A stretch of 64,000 nucleotides of DNA from Chitinispirillaceae bacterium (GTDB lineage Bacteria; Fibrobacterota; Chitinivibrionia; Chitinivibrionales; Chitinispirillaceae), in the NCBI GenBank assembly GCA_016930275.1, contig JAFGHA010000096.1, positions 1-64,000 on the forward strand, written 5' to 3'. Position numbers and translations under genes: made by a program. Position 1 is the stretch's first letter, and the number at the start of each line of letters is the position of its first letter. This document shows, in pieces, positions 1 to 8,888 of this stretch. Below the pieces are notes generated by a model that was not told the DNA's origin, ran no database searches, and saw only the letters and a list, made by a program, of their open reading frames with translations.

Positions 1-197
1 CTTGGGTTATAAGTGGAATTCTCTTTGCTTTATATCACACTTTTCAAATCTGGTTGTTACCAACTCTGATTATTGCAACATGTTCAATGGCTTATATTAC
101 ACAACGAACTAAATCAATCATACCTTCATTAACTGTTCATTTTGTAGTAAATTTTTTACTTGGAGGGATGGGTGTTATTATGGTTATCTCAAAATAG
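1..197 (+). CDS. CPBP-family intramembrane metalloprotease, C-terminal end only
   Basis: Reading frame 3 is open from the window edge to a TAG at 195-197. It encodes about 64 residues of a hydrophobic protein. The fragment contains 'LFALYHTF' and, near the end, 'HFVVNFL'. These correspond to the FxxxH and HxxxN/D motifs that form the metal-binding part of CPBP (CAAX protease/bacteriocin-processing, Abi) membrane proteases. The two glutamate motifs expected upstream lie outside the window. Family members cleave membrane-embedded or prenylated peptides, or act in bacteriocin immunity; the substrate cannot be told here. The fragment is clearly more AT-rich than everything after position 600, which hints at a different origin. 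Confidence 0.7.
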   Translation, partial: WVISGILFALYHTFQIWLLPTLIIATCSMAYITQRTKSIIPSLTVHFVVNFLLGGMGVIMVISK

Positions 198-667
198 GAT
201 ATGTCAAATTAGCATAAAGTTTGTAGGTGTATTAAGTACTTCGCTCGCAAAGCCTCGCTTGGCCTTCGGCAAATTATTTCGGCTCGCTACGCCGATCGCT
301 TCGCGAACAGTTTGTTCCGCTTTAGGCTCCACAAACTTCCGGCTGAGCGGTCGTAATAACTTTACATACTGGAAAAACGTTGTTTGCAATTGCAAACTGG
401 CCTAAAACAAAGAAAAAGACGTGCGCGAAGACAATAAATCAGGAAAATTGACTTAAGCGATCATAAAGCATTCATTACGTTGTGAATATGCCGACCGTTA
501 CCTGTCATGAACGAAAATCCGATTCGAGTGAAAATATGGTACAGTTTTAAAATATGGTCCGGTTATCTGCAATTAAATCAATAAACCGCTTTCACATTGA
601 AAAAATTCTATATATTTAGGGGTAGACCTCCGAACCGGATTCTCTTCCGCATCACCAGGAGTCGCCC
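198..667. other. Palindrome-rich AT-rich intergenic region
   Basis: No convincing gene is present. The stretch holds several inverted repeats: AAGTTTGT at 217-224 with ACAAACTT at 331-338, TTTAGGC at 321-327 with GCCTAAA at 400-406, and the perfect 16-bp palindrome GTTTGCAATTGCAAAC at 382-397. Between 240 and 310 the sequence is full of short CGCTCGC/GCGAGC-like self-complementary pieces. The layout recalls a mobile repeat or a cassette recombination site, but no clear attC consensus or integrase was seen. The last part must carry the promoter of the next gene; TATATT at 611-616 is a possible -10. Confidence 0.5.
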
Positions 668-2866
668 ATGAATAAAGCAACGGTTAACCGGCTGCTCATC
701 ACCATGATATCTGTATTCCTGATTGCCTCCCTTGCTGGCGCTGAATGGGAGCAGACAAACGGACCGTTTTTCGGCTGGGTCAGTTCCCTTACTGAATGCG
801 GATCCTATATTTTCGCGGGAACTCACAACGGTCAGGTATTTCGATCGGCGGACAAGGGGACGACCTGGAAAAATGTCAGTGCCGGACTTCCTTCAAAAAT
901 GGAAATAAGTAAGCTGGCAACCGACTCTCAGACCGTCTATGCGGTAGCAATTGACATCGGACTCTTTGCTTCCAGGGATTACGGTGAGCATTGGACCGCC
1001 CTCGATCTGGCCACCAATCTTCGCCTCGGCAGCATCGCATTCGGGAAGGGAATCATTTTCGTCGGATCCGGCTACTGGATGGAACAGGGCATTTATTGTT
1101 CAACAAACGGCGGAGTGGACTGGGCGAGGTGCAACAGTGGTCTTAAGCAGACCGACATCACCTCCCTGGCGGTTTCCGGGGAAACCGTATTCGCCGGTAC
1201 TGCCGACAGCGGCATGTTTCGTTCAAATATTGATTCACTAAGATGGCGTGCAGTCAATAATGGCCTTCCGGTAGATACGTCCTGGGAAATAATCCTGGAT
1301 ACTATAGGAGAAAACCCCGATACCGTTACAGTAAAAGCTGACACCATCCGGCATACCCGTATAAGCACGATTACCGATATCGAGGTAGCCGGTACGACAA
1401 TCTATATCGCCACCTGGTCGAAAGGCGTATTCAAGTCCACCGATAACGGCGAAAACTGGACCTATGTCGGTACCGGCCAGAGACCGCCGAATCTGAGTGC
1501 CTGCTGTGTCAATGGTAACACCATTTTCGCGGGCGCATACCGTCTCACTGGAGACGGCCAGGAGTGGGAAGCAATGGATATAAACGGGAGCAGTGGTAAC
1601 ACCTTTGACATTCTGGTGAGCGACGAGGCTGTTTTTGCCGGAACATGGAAAGGGATATGTCGTTCCACCGATAATGGAGAGACATGGGCTGCAATCAATA
1701 ATGGTTTTGCCAACACTACGGTCACTTCATTGCTGCTCAGAGGCGATGCGGTCTTTGCGGCAACGGGGGAGATCGGCTACGGAGTCTTCGTTTCCCGTAA
1801 CCACGGTGAAACGTGGATGGCGTCAAATAACGGTCTCACCACGAACGGTATCGTTGAGATACACTCAATGGTAATGAGCGGAGCTACTATTTTTGCCACG
1901 ACAAACACCGGCCCCCTTGCGTATTCACTGGATGAAGGAAAAAACTGGTCACGGGCAAAGATGGATCCGTTTCCGACTACCGACCTGACATGTCTTGTGC
2001 TGATTGACACGATGATTATCGCCGGTTCCATGAGCAAGGGTTTCGCCATTTCCACGGATACGGGTAGTACCTGGACAGTGTCCGGTTCGGGCCAGGGTTC
2101 GATCAGCTCGATAAATTCGATGGTGGCAAAGGACGGTATCATTTTAGGTGCCACGACCTGGAGTGGGATGGTCCGCTCCACGGATACGGGAAAAACCTGG
2201 ACGTACGTCAAAGAAGGGCTCACCGATGACAAGCTCAATACCCTTGCGCTTCATAACGGAATTTTCTTTGCTGGAAGCAGCGATTCCGGTGTTTTCTGTT
2301 CTAATGACGACGGAGCTACCTGGACGCCAGCCAACAATGGCATGACGAAACGACGCGTTCGTTCTTTCGCGACGAATAACAGTACACTTCTTGCGGGTTG
2401 CGACGGCGGAGGCGTATTTATTTCGCTGGACGACGGCATGCATTGGCATGAGGCGGGTACCGGGCTTATGAATAACAACATTACGTCTCTGGTGTTCAAT
2501 GAGAGTACGGTCTATGCCGGAACGGAAAATCGCAGCGTATGGCGCAGGCCGCTTTCGGAGCTGATGGATGCTGCCGGAGTGAAAAGCGGACGTATAAACA
2601 GTCGTCATCGGGAAGCGATCGTTACGGTCATCCACAACCCGGGACAACCTCTTTCGATAGGGATCAGGCTTTACCGGAACGACAAGGTGTTGATCAATCT
2701 GTACGACCTTGCCGGACGAATGGTGGCATCACTCGTCGAGAAAGATCTGCCTGCAGGTAACCATCATTTTTTCTGGAATGCCGGACTAACGTCTACCGGC
2801 TGCTATCTGGTTGAAGCGCGCGCGGGAAAGACTGTTCTTATGAAAAGCATTCCCGTTTTCCGGTGA
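668..2866 (+). CDS. Secreted BNR-repeat beta-propeller protein with T9SS-like C-terminal domain
   Basis: A 732-residue exported protein. Residues 1-25 form a signal peptide ending at 'SLAGA'. The body consists of about twelve sialidase/BNR-type units of the form 'S.D.G.TW...N.GL' (for example 'RSTDNGETWAAINNG'), which fold as beta-propeller blades, as in Ycf48- or VPS10-like proteins. No sialidase active site could be recognised, so binding or scaffolding is more likely than catalysis. The last 80 residues contain 'LINLYDLAGRMVASLV' and 'GCYLVEARAG', the FlgD-like/T9SS type A sorting signature shared by other secreted proteins in this window. The start is supported by AGGAG seven bases upstream. 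The ligand is unknown. Confidence 0.8.
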   Translation: MNKATVNRLLITMISVFLIASLAGAEWEQTNGPFFGWVSSLTECGSYIFAGTHNGQVFRSADKGTTWKNVSAGLPSKMEISKLATDSQTVYAVAIDIGLFASRDYGEHWTALDLATNLRLGSIAFGKGIIFVGSGYWMEQGIYCSTNGGVDWARCNSGLKQTDITSLAVSGETVFAGTADSGMFRSNIDSLRWRAVNNGLPVDTSWEIILDTIGENPDTVTVKADTIRHTRISTITDIEVAGTTIYIATWSKGVFKSTDNGENWTYVGTGQRPPNLSACCVNGNTIFAGAYRLTGDGQEWEAMDINGSSGNTFDILVSDEAVFAGTWKGICRSTDNGETWAAINNGFANTTVTSLLLRGDAVFAATGEIGYGVFVSRNHGETWMASNNGLTTNGIVEIHSMVMSGATIFATTNTGPLAYSLDEGKNWSRAKMDPFPTTDLTCLVLIDTMIIAGSMSKGFAISTDTGSTWTVSGSGQGSISSINSMVAKDGIILGATTWSGMVRSTDTGKTWTYVKEGLTDDKLNTLALHNGIFFAGSSDSGVFCSNDDGATWTPANNGMTKRRVRSFATNNSTLLAGCDGGGVFISLDDGMHWHEAGTGLMNNNITSLVFNESTVYAGTENRSVWRRPLSELMDAAGVKSGRINSRHREAIVTVIHNPGQPLSIGIRLYRNDKVLINLYDLAGRMVASLVEKDLPAGNHHFFWNAGLTSTGCYLVEARAGKTVLMKSIPVFR

Positions 2867-3050
2867 TTTTCCGGAAAAAATACAATGAAGAATTGGGACC
2901 GGCAACGTATTGCCATTGTGAAGACTGCCGCAGAACAAGCGGCGGGGCTTGACGAAGAACAGACTGTTCTACACCGACGAATGCAGTTCGCACCATACAC
3001 AAAATATGATTCCACGCTGTTTACGACAATAACAACAGGAAACATATGCT

Positions 3051-3140
3051 ATGAAAAACCGGTTTATATTTTGTCTAATCATTTTCCCGTCAATAATTAC
3101 GGGTGAAGTATCTAAAAAAATATTTTACTTCGGTTTATGA
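3051..3140 (+). CDS. 29-codon ORF resembling a bare signal peptide
   Basis: A short ORF begins 'MKNRFIFCLIIF' and ends 29 codons later at TGA. It has a positively charged start and a hydrophobic core, followed by 'ITGEV', so it looks like a complete Sec signal peptide with almost no mature protein. An AGGAAAC sequence sits about eight bases before the ATG. It may be a tiny secreted or membrane peptide, or the 5' remnant of a gene whose body has been lost. A longer overlapping frame at 2885-3106 lacks these properties and was not annotated. Confidence 0.3.
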   Translation: MKNRFIFCLIIFPSIITGEVSKKIFYFGL

Positions 3141-3242
3141 AGCGGGAATCGTTTTTCCGTTCGAACCTTGTGAATGAATTAATTATTATATTATGAAGAA
3201 CCCCGGCAGTATGGATGTTTTTCAAACGAGGGAGAGTATATA

Positions 3243-3842
3243 ATGTTCAAATTGCTCAAATGCTGCGCATTCACCACCTCGCTGAATATGCAGTTGTTTC
3301 TGATTGCATCTCTACCGATTTCTCCGGCGAATTCCTCCACGGTAACAGACACAGCGGATTCTGCGGGTGAAATAATTATCAGTGAAAACGGTGTCGGTCC
3401 GATAACCGGACAAACGGCGTTTGAAAAGAAGGAAATCGAACGACTCTTCCCGCAATACACCGTCGATAAAGTCATACGCTCGACTGAAGGGGAGGAATTT
3501 CCGGCATTGCAGGTTGCCGAAAACGGAGAAATCCTGCTCGTTATAAATCCGGATTACACGGAAGCATCCATTTTCAGTATTGAAGTACGGAGTTCCAGGA
3601 TAAGGAACAGTACGGGCCCGGGAATCGGGTTTACGTATTCCACTGTCATCAAGGACAGCCTGGTATCGTGTTGCACCGCCAGCAGTGAAGAATATTCCGG
3701 TTACGTCATTTGCCGGGATTCCCGGTCAAAACATATTCACTACCTCTTTTCCGGTGAATACAATGGGCCGGATGGTGAGCTTCCTCCACCGGATATTTTA
3801 AAAGACTGGAAGATAAAAGAAATTATCTGGAAACCACGATAA
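3243..3842 (+). CDS. DUF1131 family protein (YfeY-like)
   Basis: A 199-residue probably exported protein. From about residue 48 it follows the pattern of the enterobacterial RpoE-regulated lipoprotein YfeY (DUF1131). Both share 'GVG.(I/L)T', a central 'VIN.D...(A/G)(S/T)I..I.V', a conserved cysteine region, and a C-terminal 'HI.Y.FSGE..GP.G..P....LK(D/N)WK...IIW'. The first 35 residues are hydrophobic and could be a signal sequence, but no proper lipobox is visible, unlike YfeY. The start has GAGGGAG upstream. The molecular function of DUF1131 is not known. A hairpin terminator follows, so the gene appears to be transcribed alone. Confidence 0.75.
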   Translation: MFKLLKCCAFTTSLNMQLFLIASLPISPANSSTVTDTADSAGEIIISENGVGPITGQTAFEKKEIERLFPQYTVDKVIRSTEGEEFPALQVAENGEILLVINPDYTEASIFSIEVRSSRIRNSTGPGIGFTYSTVIKDSLVSCCTASSEEYSGYVICRDSRSKHIHYLFSGEYNGPDGELPPPDILKDWKIKEIIWKPR

Positions 3843-3850
3843 TTTCCTTG

Positions 3851-3870
3851 AAACGTGGAACGTTTTTTTT
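3851..3870 (+). terminator. Rho-independent terminator
   Basis: Six-base-pair stem AAACGT/ACGTTT around a GGA loop, followed directly by a T run. It lies 10 bases after the stop of the DUF1131 gene and faces the convergent GH8 gene. Confidence 0.7.
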
Positions 3871-3905
3871 AAAATGTACTGTCCGGTTGCGGGGCGGGGG
3901 AGAGG

Positions 3906-6137
3906 TTATCTACCGACTACCATCCGATCGCTCGACGTTCCTTCCGGTGTATGCAGTCGGATGATGTAACTCCCGCCGGAAAGTGCTTCCCTAACGGTCG
4001 ATGAGGGAACTTCGTAGCTTCCCGCCTGGTGATTTCCGTTCACCAGTGTTCGAACCAGACGCCCGGTGAGATCGTACAGGGAGAGTGATACCTGGCCCGT
4101 GCGGCTGACGGTGTACCCGATGATGCCGGAGGAACCGACACTGAGATTGTCGAGCAGGACGGCACCCCGATGCAATGAGCGAGGACAGATGGCAACCGGA
4201 ATGTAATAACCGAGCAGATGAATTTCGTCGAGCCAGAGTTCTCCCGTGGAACCGCTCTGCGCCTGTGTCTGCCACTGGATTTTCGTGACGACTGAAAGGT
4301 CGAGATTCGCCGGTTTGGTAACCCATTTGGGCTGCTGAAAATCATCCCAGGTAATGTTTACTTCCTTCCACGAGGTACTCGGTTTGAGGAAATAGCTGTA
4401 ACTTGCACCGGATTCCGTTACCGCTTCCGATTCGATCTTGACGGCGCAGGAGGTGTCGCCGAAGGTTCCCTTGTAGTAGAACAGCAAGCCGGTGGATTCA
4501 CTGATATCAAGCGCGCTACTGTTGGATTTCATCATGAAACCGATTCCCACGTAGGGATTGCCTGAAAAACTTCCCTTGTCGAGTTTCCAGGTGATCTTCG
4601 CCGCTTTTTCCGACTGGTAGCCGCCGTCGGTCATGGTGAATGCGGTTTTGCTGCCGGTAAGCGGAGTGATGGTCGATCTGCCGCCGCTCGCGCTGTCGTT
4701 GTAAGTGTACCAGCTTGATTTCAGGCCCGTTTTCGCGTTACCGTCTTCACCGTCGTCAATGAGATCCTGTGCCCCCTGATCCTTGAACGTGGCGATGATG
4801 TTCAGGTCGCCGATCATGGTCAATTCGGTGGTGGCTGCGGACGCATCGATGTCGCCGCCCCAGCTCACGAAGTTGTATTTTGACGGATCGGAAGAAGTGG
4901 CGGTGATGGTCACCTTGTCGCCGATCGCGTAGGTGCTGCCGGATGGTGTTGCTGTTACCGTTCCGGCACCTTCGGGAGAAACGGACACGGTCAGTTTCGC
5001 GGTGGTTTTCGGTTGAATGGTCGAAAGATCGGGCATGTTGCCGGAGAGCAGCAGCATGGTGAGCAGTTCGAGGCACTCATTGTAGTAGTTGTCGTCGCTG
5101 CCGCCGAAAGAACGCAGGCGGGTGTACCCGTCATTTACCCAGGTCTGGTGGCTCGCTTCGACCATTCCCGCAACGACCAGCGGGCCGAGAAACGTGGGGA
5201 TATTGTCGTTGTTCCCTCCGGCGGCGGTATTGATCGATCCGTCGAGATTGTAGATCTGGCCGATCTGTCCCGGGGAATTTCCGGTTTTCGTCTTGAACCA
5301 GTTGACGATTTTGGAACAGCAGGTCTTCGCATCCGCGTGACCATACCAGACATATGCCCAGCCGAGACGCCAGGGAGTACGCGCCGCATCGAATCCGTAA
5401 CACTGGGTGCAGTTGCCGACACCGCCGCTGCTCCAGTTGGGCCACATACCGGTCGATCCGTTCTGACTGCCTTTCAGCGATGAATAAGAGCCGGATTGTA
5501 TGTCGCTCCATCCGCCACTCGGGTCCACTGTCTGAAATATCTGGGTGGCCACCGTGCTCATGTACGAGGGGTTGATCGCGTTCCACTGATCACCGCCGTC
5601 GAGTACGTTACCGGAAACGTCCCCCGACTTGATCGCGCTCATCATCGATTTGGCACCGGTAAGATACTTTTCATCACCCCACTGATAGTAAGCGAGAGCG
5701 AGTGCCAGTGCCGCGTCGATATCGCCGTCGGTTGCCGATCCGCTTTCGACGACAGAGTTGAAACCGTTTATTTTCCAGTGCATGAGTGAACCACTACTGG
5801 GATATTTTTTCCAGTAGTTCCAGAGCTTGTCGAATTTCGCCTGCGTGTTGTTGGTCGCATTGTCCATGTAGACCATGATGAGCATGCCGTAGCCGATGCC
5901 TTCGCTTACGGTCTGGGTGGGAGTATCGAATTTGATTCTCGCGAGGTCTCCCGATTCTTCGTAATACCCTTGGAGCCAGATGTCGTACACATCCTGCACA
6001 TGTTTGAAACTGATACCTGTCGGAAGGATGCCGTTGGCGTAGGTTCTCTGCTGCGGGAAGGGAAATTTGGCGGCCGCGAACAATGGTAAACACGTTAGCA
6101 GCACAAGAAGTGCGAATCCGGCGTTTTTTCTGAGCAT
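3906..6137 (-). CDS. Secreted glycoside hydrolase family 8 endoglucanase, multidomain
   Basis: A 743-residue secreted enzyme expected to hydrolyse beta-1,4-linked glucans (cellulose, lichenan or chitosan-type substrates; GH8 inverts the anomeric configuration). Residues 1-23 are a signal peptide. The GH8 (alpha/alpha)6 barrel spans about 25-375. It shows the catalytic acid in 'VSEGIGYGM' (Glu79), the conserved aspartates of 'ATDGDID' (Asp137) and the base region 'YGFDAARTPWR' (Asp250). Residues about 385-450 resemble a bacterial InlB/flg_new repeat. Residues 455-655 look like a CBM11/CIA30-type carbohydrate-binding sandwich. The last 75 residues carry the T9SS-like 'LSLYDLTGRLV' domain. GGAGG lies five bases before the ATG. 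It is a tandem paralogue of the next enzyme. Confidence 0.93.
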   Translation of the reverse strand: MLRKNAGFALLVLLTCLPLFAAAKFPFPQQRTYANGILPTGISFKHVQDVYDIWLQGYYEESGDLARIKFDTPTQTVSEGIGYGMLIMVYMDNATNNTQAKFDKLWNYWKKYPSSGSLMHWKINGFNSVVESGSATDGDIDAALALALAYYQWGDEKYLTGAKSMMSAIKSGDVSGNVLDGGDQWNAINPSYMSTVATQIFQTVDPSGGWSDIQSGSYSSLKGSQNGSTGMWPNWSSGGVGNCTQCYGFDAARTPWRLGWAYVWYGHADAKTCCSKIVNWFKTKTGNSPGQIGQIYNLDGSINTAAGGNNDNIPTFLGPLVVAGMVEASHQTWVNDGYTRLRSFGGSDDNYYNECLELLTMLLLSGNMPDLSTIQPKTTAKLTVSVSPEGAGTVTATPSGSTYAIGDKVTITATSSDPSKYNFVSWGGDIDASAATTELTMIGDLNIIATFKDQGAQDLIDDGEDGNAKTGLKSSWYTYNDSASGGRSTITPLTGSKTAFTMTDGGYQSEKAAKITWKLDKGSFSGNPYVGIGFMMKSNSSALDISESTGLLFYYKGTFGDTSCAVKIESEAVTESGASYSYFLKPSTSWKEVNITWDDFQQPKWVTKPANLDLSVVTKIQWQTQAQSGSTGELWLDEIHLLGYYIPVAICPRSLHRGAVLLDNLSVGSSGIIGYTVSRTGQVSLSLYDLTGRLVRTLVNGNHQAGSYEVPSSTVREALSGGSYIIRLHTPEGTSSDRMVVGR

Positions 6138-6368
6138 TATTCCTCCTGAGGGGATTTTACCCGTTCGATGACTTGCACAGTTATGTCTGATCTGATGTAT
6201 CAGGCAATTCCGGTTGTGAGGCGTCTATCCGGAGAGGAGATCGACCGTCTTGCCGCAACGGATTCGTGCGGATAGGGCAGACGATTGCCGAAACCCATAC
6301 CTGATACTATAAAAAGTGGGATAATAGGTGACAATGGTTCGTAGGTGTACATGAAAAATCATGGAAAC

Positions 6369-6410
6369 CCCTGTTTCTCTTCCCCTGCATGCAGAGGAAG
6401 AGAAACAGGG
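6369..6410 (-). terminator. Strong hairpin after the second GH8 gene
   Basis: A 15-bp perfect stem (6369-6383 with 6396-6410) capped by a CTGCATGCAG palindrome begins eight bases after the stop codon of the upstream minus-strand GH8 gene. Only a short T stretch follows on the minus strand. It may terminate transcription or protect the mRNA 3' end while allowing some read-through to the next GH8 gene. Confidence 0.6.
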
Positions 6411-6417
6411 TGTGTTG

Positions 6418-8673
6418 TTACCGGCTGATCACCAGTGTCCGGGTTCTGGTGGCACCATTGGATCTCATCGCGACGATGTAACTGTTACCGGCGAGTGTAC
6501 GGTTAGCGAGATCGAAGTGTGCGGTGTGGCTGCCCGCTGCCGCAATGGCGTTGACCGCCGTCGCGACAAGGCGACCGGTGAGATCGTACAATGCGACACT
6601 GACCGGTTGTCGACGGTCGAGCGCATAGTTGACGGTTATACCGGTTCCCGACTGTACACAGTCGAATGCTCTGTCTCCTCTGCCGCGTGCCACCAGCTGA
6701 CGGGGGCAGTGCGTCTTCACCGGTACATCGAATCCTACCAGGTGAATATCGTCGAGCCATATCTCACCCGATTCACCGCTGGCTCCCTGTATCTGCCACT
6801 GAATTTTTGGGACTTTGGTAAGGTCGAGATCGACCGCTTCGGCCCATTTCGGCTGGAGAAATTCATCCCAGGTGATGGTGATTTCCTTCCAGCTCGTGCT
6901 TCCCGGCAGAGTATAGCTGTAACTCGCTCCCGGTTCGGTCACCGATTCGCTTTCACACTTGATGGCGCAGGTATCACCCTGGCCAAACGTTCCCTTGTAG
7001 GCGAAACTGATACCGGTTGATGTGTGTATGTCAAGAGAACTACCGTCTTTCTTCATTTGAAATCCTACACCGATGAAGGGGTCGTACTCGAACCCGCCTT
7101 TATCAAGCGTGTAGGTTACCTTTACCGCGTAGTCGGAATTGTAGCCACCGCTGGTCATGGTCATGAACTTCACGCCTTCTTCCGTCTCCGGCGTAACGGT
7201 GGAGGCGCCGTCATCGGCCACATCGGTATAGGTAAACCACTCGGTACCCATACGCGTGAGGCCGTCCTGATCTTCGCAGTCATCGAGCAGGTCGCCGCCG
7301 CTCGCATCCTTGAAGGAGGCGGTGATCGACATATCGTAATTGACTTTGATGGACGTCGTCGCCTGGGTGCCCTCGTAATCACCGCTCCATCCGATGAAAT
7401 TGTACCGGGACGGGTCGGAACTGGTGGCGGTAAGGGTAACCTGCTCACCGATGGTGTAGCTGGTTTTCTGCGGAGAAACCGTCACGCTTCCACCGCTCTG
7501 CGGCATGACATTGATGGTGAGTGTGGCGGAGGTTTTGGGCGTCGCGGTGGTCAGATTGGGCATGTTGCCGCTTAAAAGCAGCATCGAAAGCAGTTCCAGG
7601 CATTCGTTGTAGTAGTTGTCGTCGCTGCCGCCGAACGCCCGCAGACGGGTGTATCCTTTATTGAGCCAATCCTGGTAGCCGGAACTGACCATACCGGCAA
7701 CCGTGAGCGGACCGAGATAGGTGGGGATGTTGTCTTCGCTGCCGCCGGCGCCGGTATTGATGGTTCCGTCGAGATTATACATCTGACCGATTTTCGAAGG
7801 ATCGTTACCGGTGGTGCTTTTTGCCCAGTTGAGGATTTTACTGCATCGCGATAGTGCTCCGTCGTGGTTGAACCAGACGTAGGCCCAGCCGAGACGCCAC
7901 GGGGTTCTGCAGGCGTCAAATCCGTACAGCGTCGGATTGCTGCCGGTACCGCCGCCGGGAGTTCCGCTTGCGGAACACCAGTTGGGCCAGAGTCCGGTGC
8001 TCGCATTCTGACTGTTCTGGAGGAGCGTGTAGCACGCATTCTGAACCGCGCTCCAGCGGGTGCCGTCCACCTGCTGAAAAAGCTGAGTCGCCACCATACT
8101 CATGTATGACGGATTGATTTCTCCCCACTGATCGCCCCCTTTGAGCAGATTGTTGGCCACTTCGAAGGAATAGATTTTTCCGATGAGTGATTTGGCTTCT
8201 GTAAGGTAACTGCCGCCCCACTGTTTATCGGCCATGATGAGTGCCACCGCGACATCGAGTTCCGCGTCGGTTGCCGCACCGCTTCCGGGAGTATTCGAGG
8301 TGAATCCCTGAACTTTCCAGTTCATCAGACCGTTGCCGTCAAGATGGCTTTTGTAGTAATTCCACAACTTGTCGAATTTCCCCTGGGTATTGTTGTCCGC
8401 ATTGTCCATGAACACCATGATGAGCATGCCGTATCCGATACCCTCACTGACGGTGTTCTCCGGTTCATCGAATTTGATCCGGGCCTGACTTCCCGATTCC
8501 TCGTAGTATCCTTTGAGCCAGATATCATACACCGACTGTACGTGACGGGGGCTTACGCCCGCCGGCATGATGCCGTACTGATATTTCGCCTGCTGTGGAA
8601 AGGGAAATTTCGGTGCCGAAAAGGCGGTTGAAAAAGCCAATAGAAGTGTGAGTATTCCGGCAAACTGTTTCAC
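6418..8673 (-). CDS. Secreted glycoside hydrolase family 8 endoglucanase, multidomain (paralogue)
   Basis: A 751-residue paralogue of the neighbouring GH8 enzyme with the same architecture: signal peptide (1-20), GH8 barrel (about 22-380), bacterial repeat, CBM11/CIA30-like module and a T9SS-like tail containing 'VALYDLTGRLVATAV'. The start chosen is GTG at 8673. It places GGAGG seven bases upstream and yields a clean signal peptide, while the in-frame ATG at 8820 would add 49 charged residues. Catalytic positions are Glu77 in 'VSEGIGYGM', Asp136 and Asp253 in 'YGFDACRTPWR'. The middle motif is 'ATDAELD' instead of the paralogue's 'ATDGDID', so substrate preference may differ. Blocks such as 'FGGSDDNYYNECLELL' are identical in both, consistent with gene duplication. 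Confidence 0.93.
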   Translation of the reverse strand: MKQFAGILTLLLAFSTAFSAPKFPFPQQAKYQYGIMPAGVSPRHVQSVYDIWLKGYYEESGSQARIKFDEPENTVSEGIGYGMLIMVFMDNADNNTQGKFDKLWNYYKSHLDGNGLMNWKVQGFTSNTPGSGAATDAELDVAVALIMADKQWGGSYLTEAKSLIGKIYSFEVANNLLKGGDQWGEINPSYMSMVATQLFQQVDGTRWSAVQNACYTLLQNSQNASTGLWPNWCSASGTPGGGTGSNPTLYGFDACRTPWRLGWAYVWFNHDGALSRCSKILNWAKSTTGNDPSKIGQMYNLDGTINTGAGGSEDNIPTYLGPLTVAGMVSSGYQDWLNKGYTRLRAFGGSDDNYYNECLELLSMLLLSGNMPNLTTATPKTSATLTINVMPQSGGSVTVSPQKTSYTIGEQVTLTATSSDPSRYNFIGWSGDYEGTQATTSIKVNYDMSITASFKDASGGDLLDDCEDQDGLTRMGTEWFTYTDVADDGASTVTPETEEGVKFMTMTSGGYNSDYAVKVTYTLDKGGFEYDPFIGVGFQMKKDGSSLDIHTSTGISFAYKGTFGQGDTCAIKCESESVTEPGASYSYTLPGSTSWKEITITWDEFLQPKWAEAVDLDLTKVPKIQWQIQGASGESGEIWLDDIHLVGFDVPVKTHCPRQLVARGRGDRAFDCVQSGTGITVNYALDRRQPVSVALYDLTGRLVATAVNAIAAAGSHTAHFDLANRTLAGNSYIVAMRSNGATRTRTLVISR

Positions 8674-8847
8674 GGTGGATCCTCCGTATGGTGGTAGTTG
8701 AATAAGATTTGTTTTCGATTCTTCTGATTTAAAGTGGTATCTGCGGCAGCGTAGGGGGAATTTATCATGGATCAGCGTATAACCTACCCTGGTAAGGTTG
8801 CTGTAACAGTGTCGGAACACCGCCGCCGGATAATTATATTGAGTGGG

Positions 8848-8888
8848 AAAAGCGGCGGAAACGGTTCGGGATCCGAATCACCGCTTTT
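8848..8888 (-). terminator. Probable terminator overlapping the macroglobulin stop codon
   Basis: On the minus strand AAAAGCGG (8888-8881) pairs with CCGCTTTT (8855-8848), enclosing an inner TTCGG/CCGAA hairpin. The stop codon lies within the structure. The descending arm ends in a short T run. Confidence 0.5.

Noticed and set aside
217-338. Integron attC site
   Set aside because: The palindromic layout is suggestive, but the flanking RYYYAAC/GTTRRRY core sites were not found in the right places and no integrase is in the window.
2885-3106. 73-codon plus-strand frame after the BNR protein
   Set aside because: No ribosome site, no recognisable protein character, and it overlaps the better-supported signal-peptide frame at 3051 in another phase.
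6361-7020. Long plus-strand frame inside the second GH8 gene
   Set aside because: It is antisense to a clear enzyme-coding frame with intact catalytic motifs; the Arg/Gly-rich composition is typical of shadow frames in this genome.
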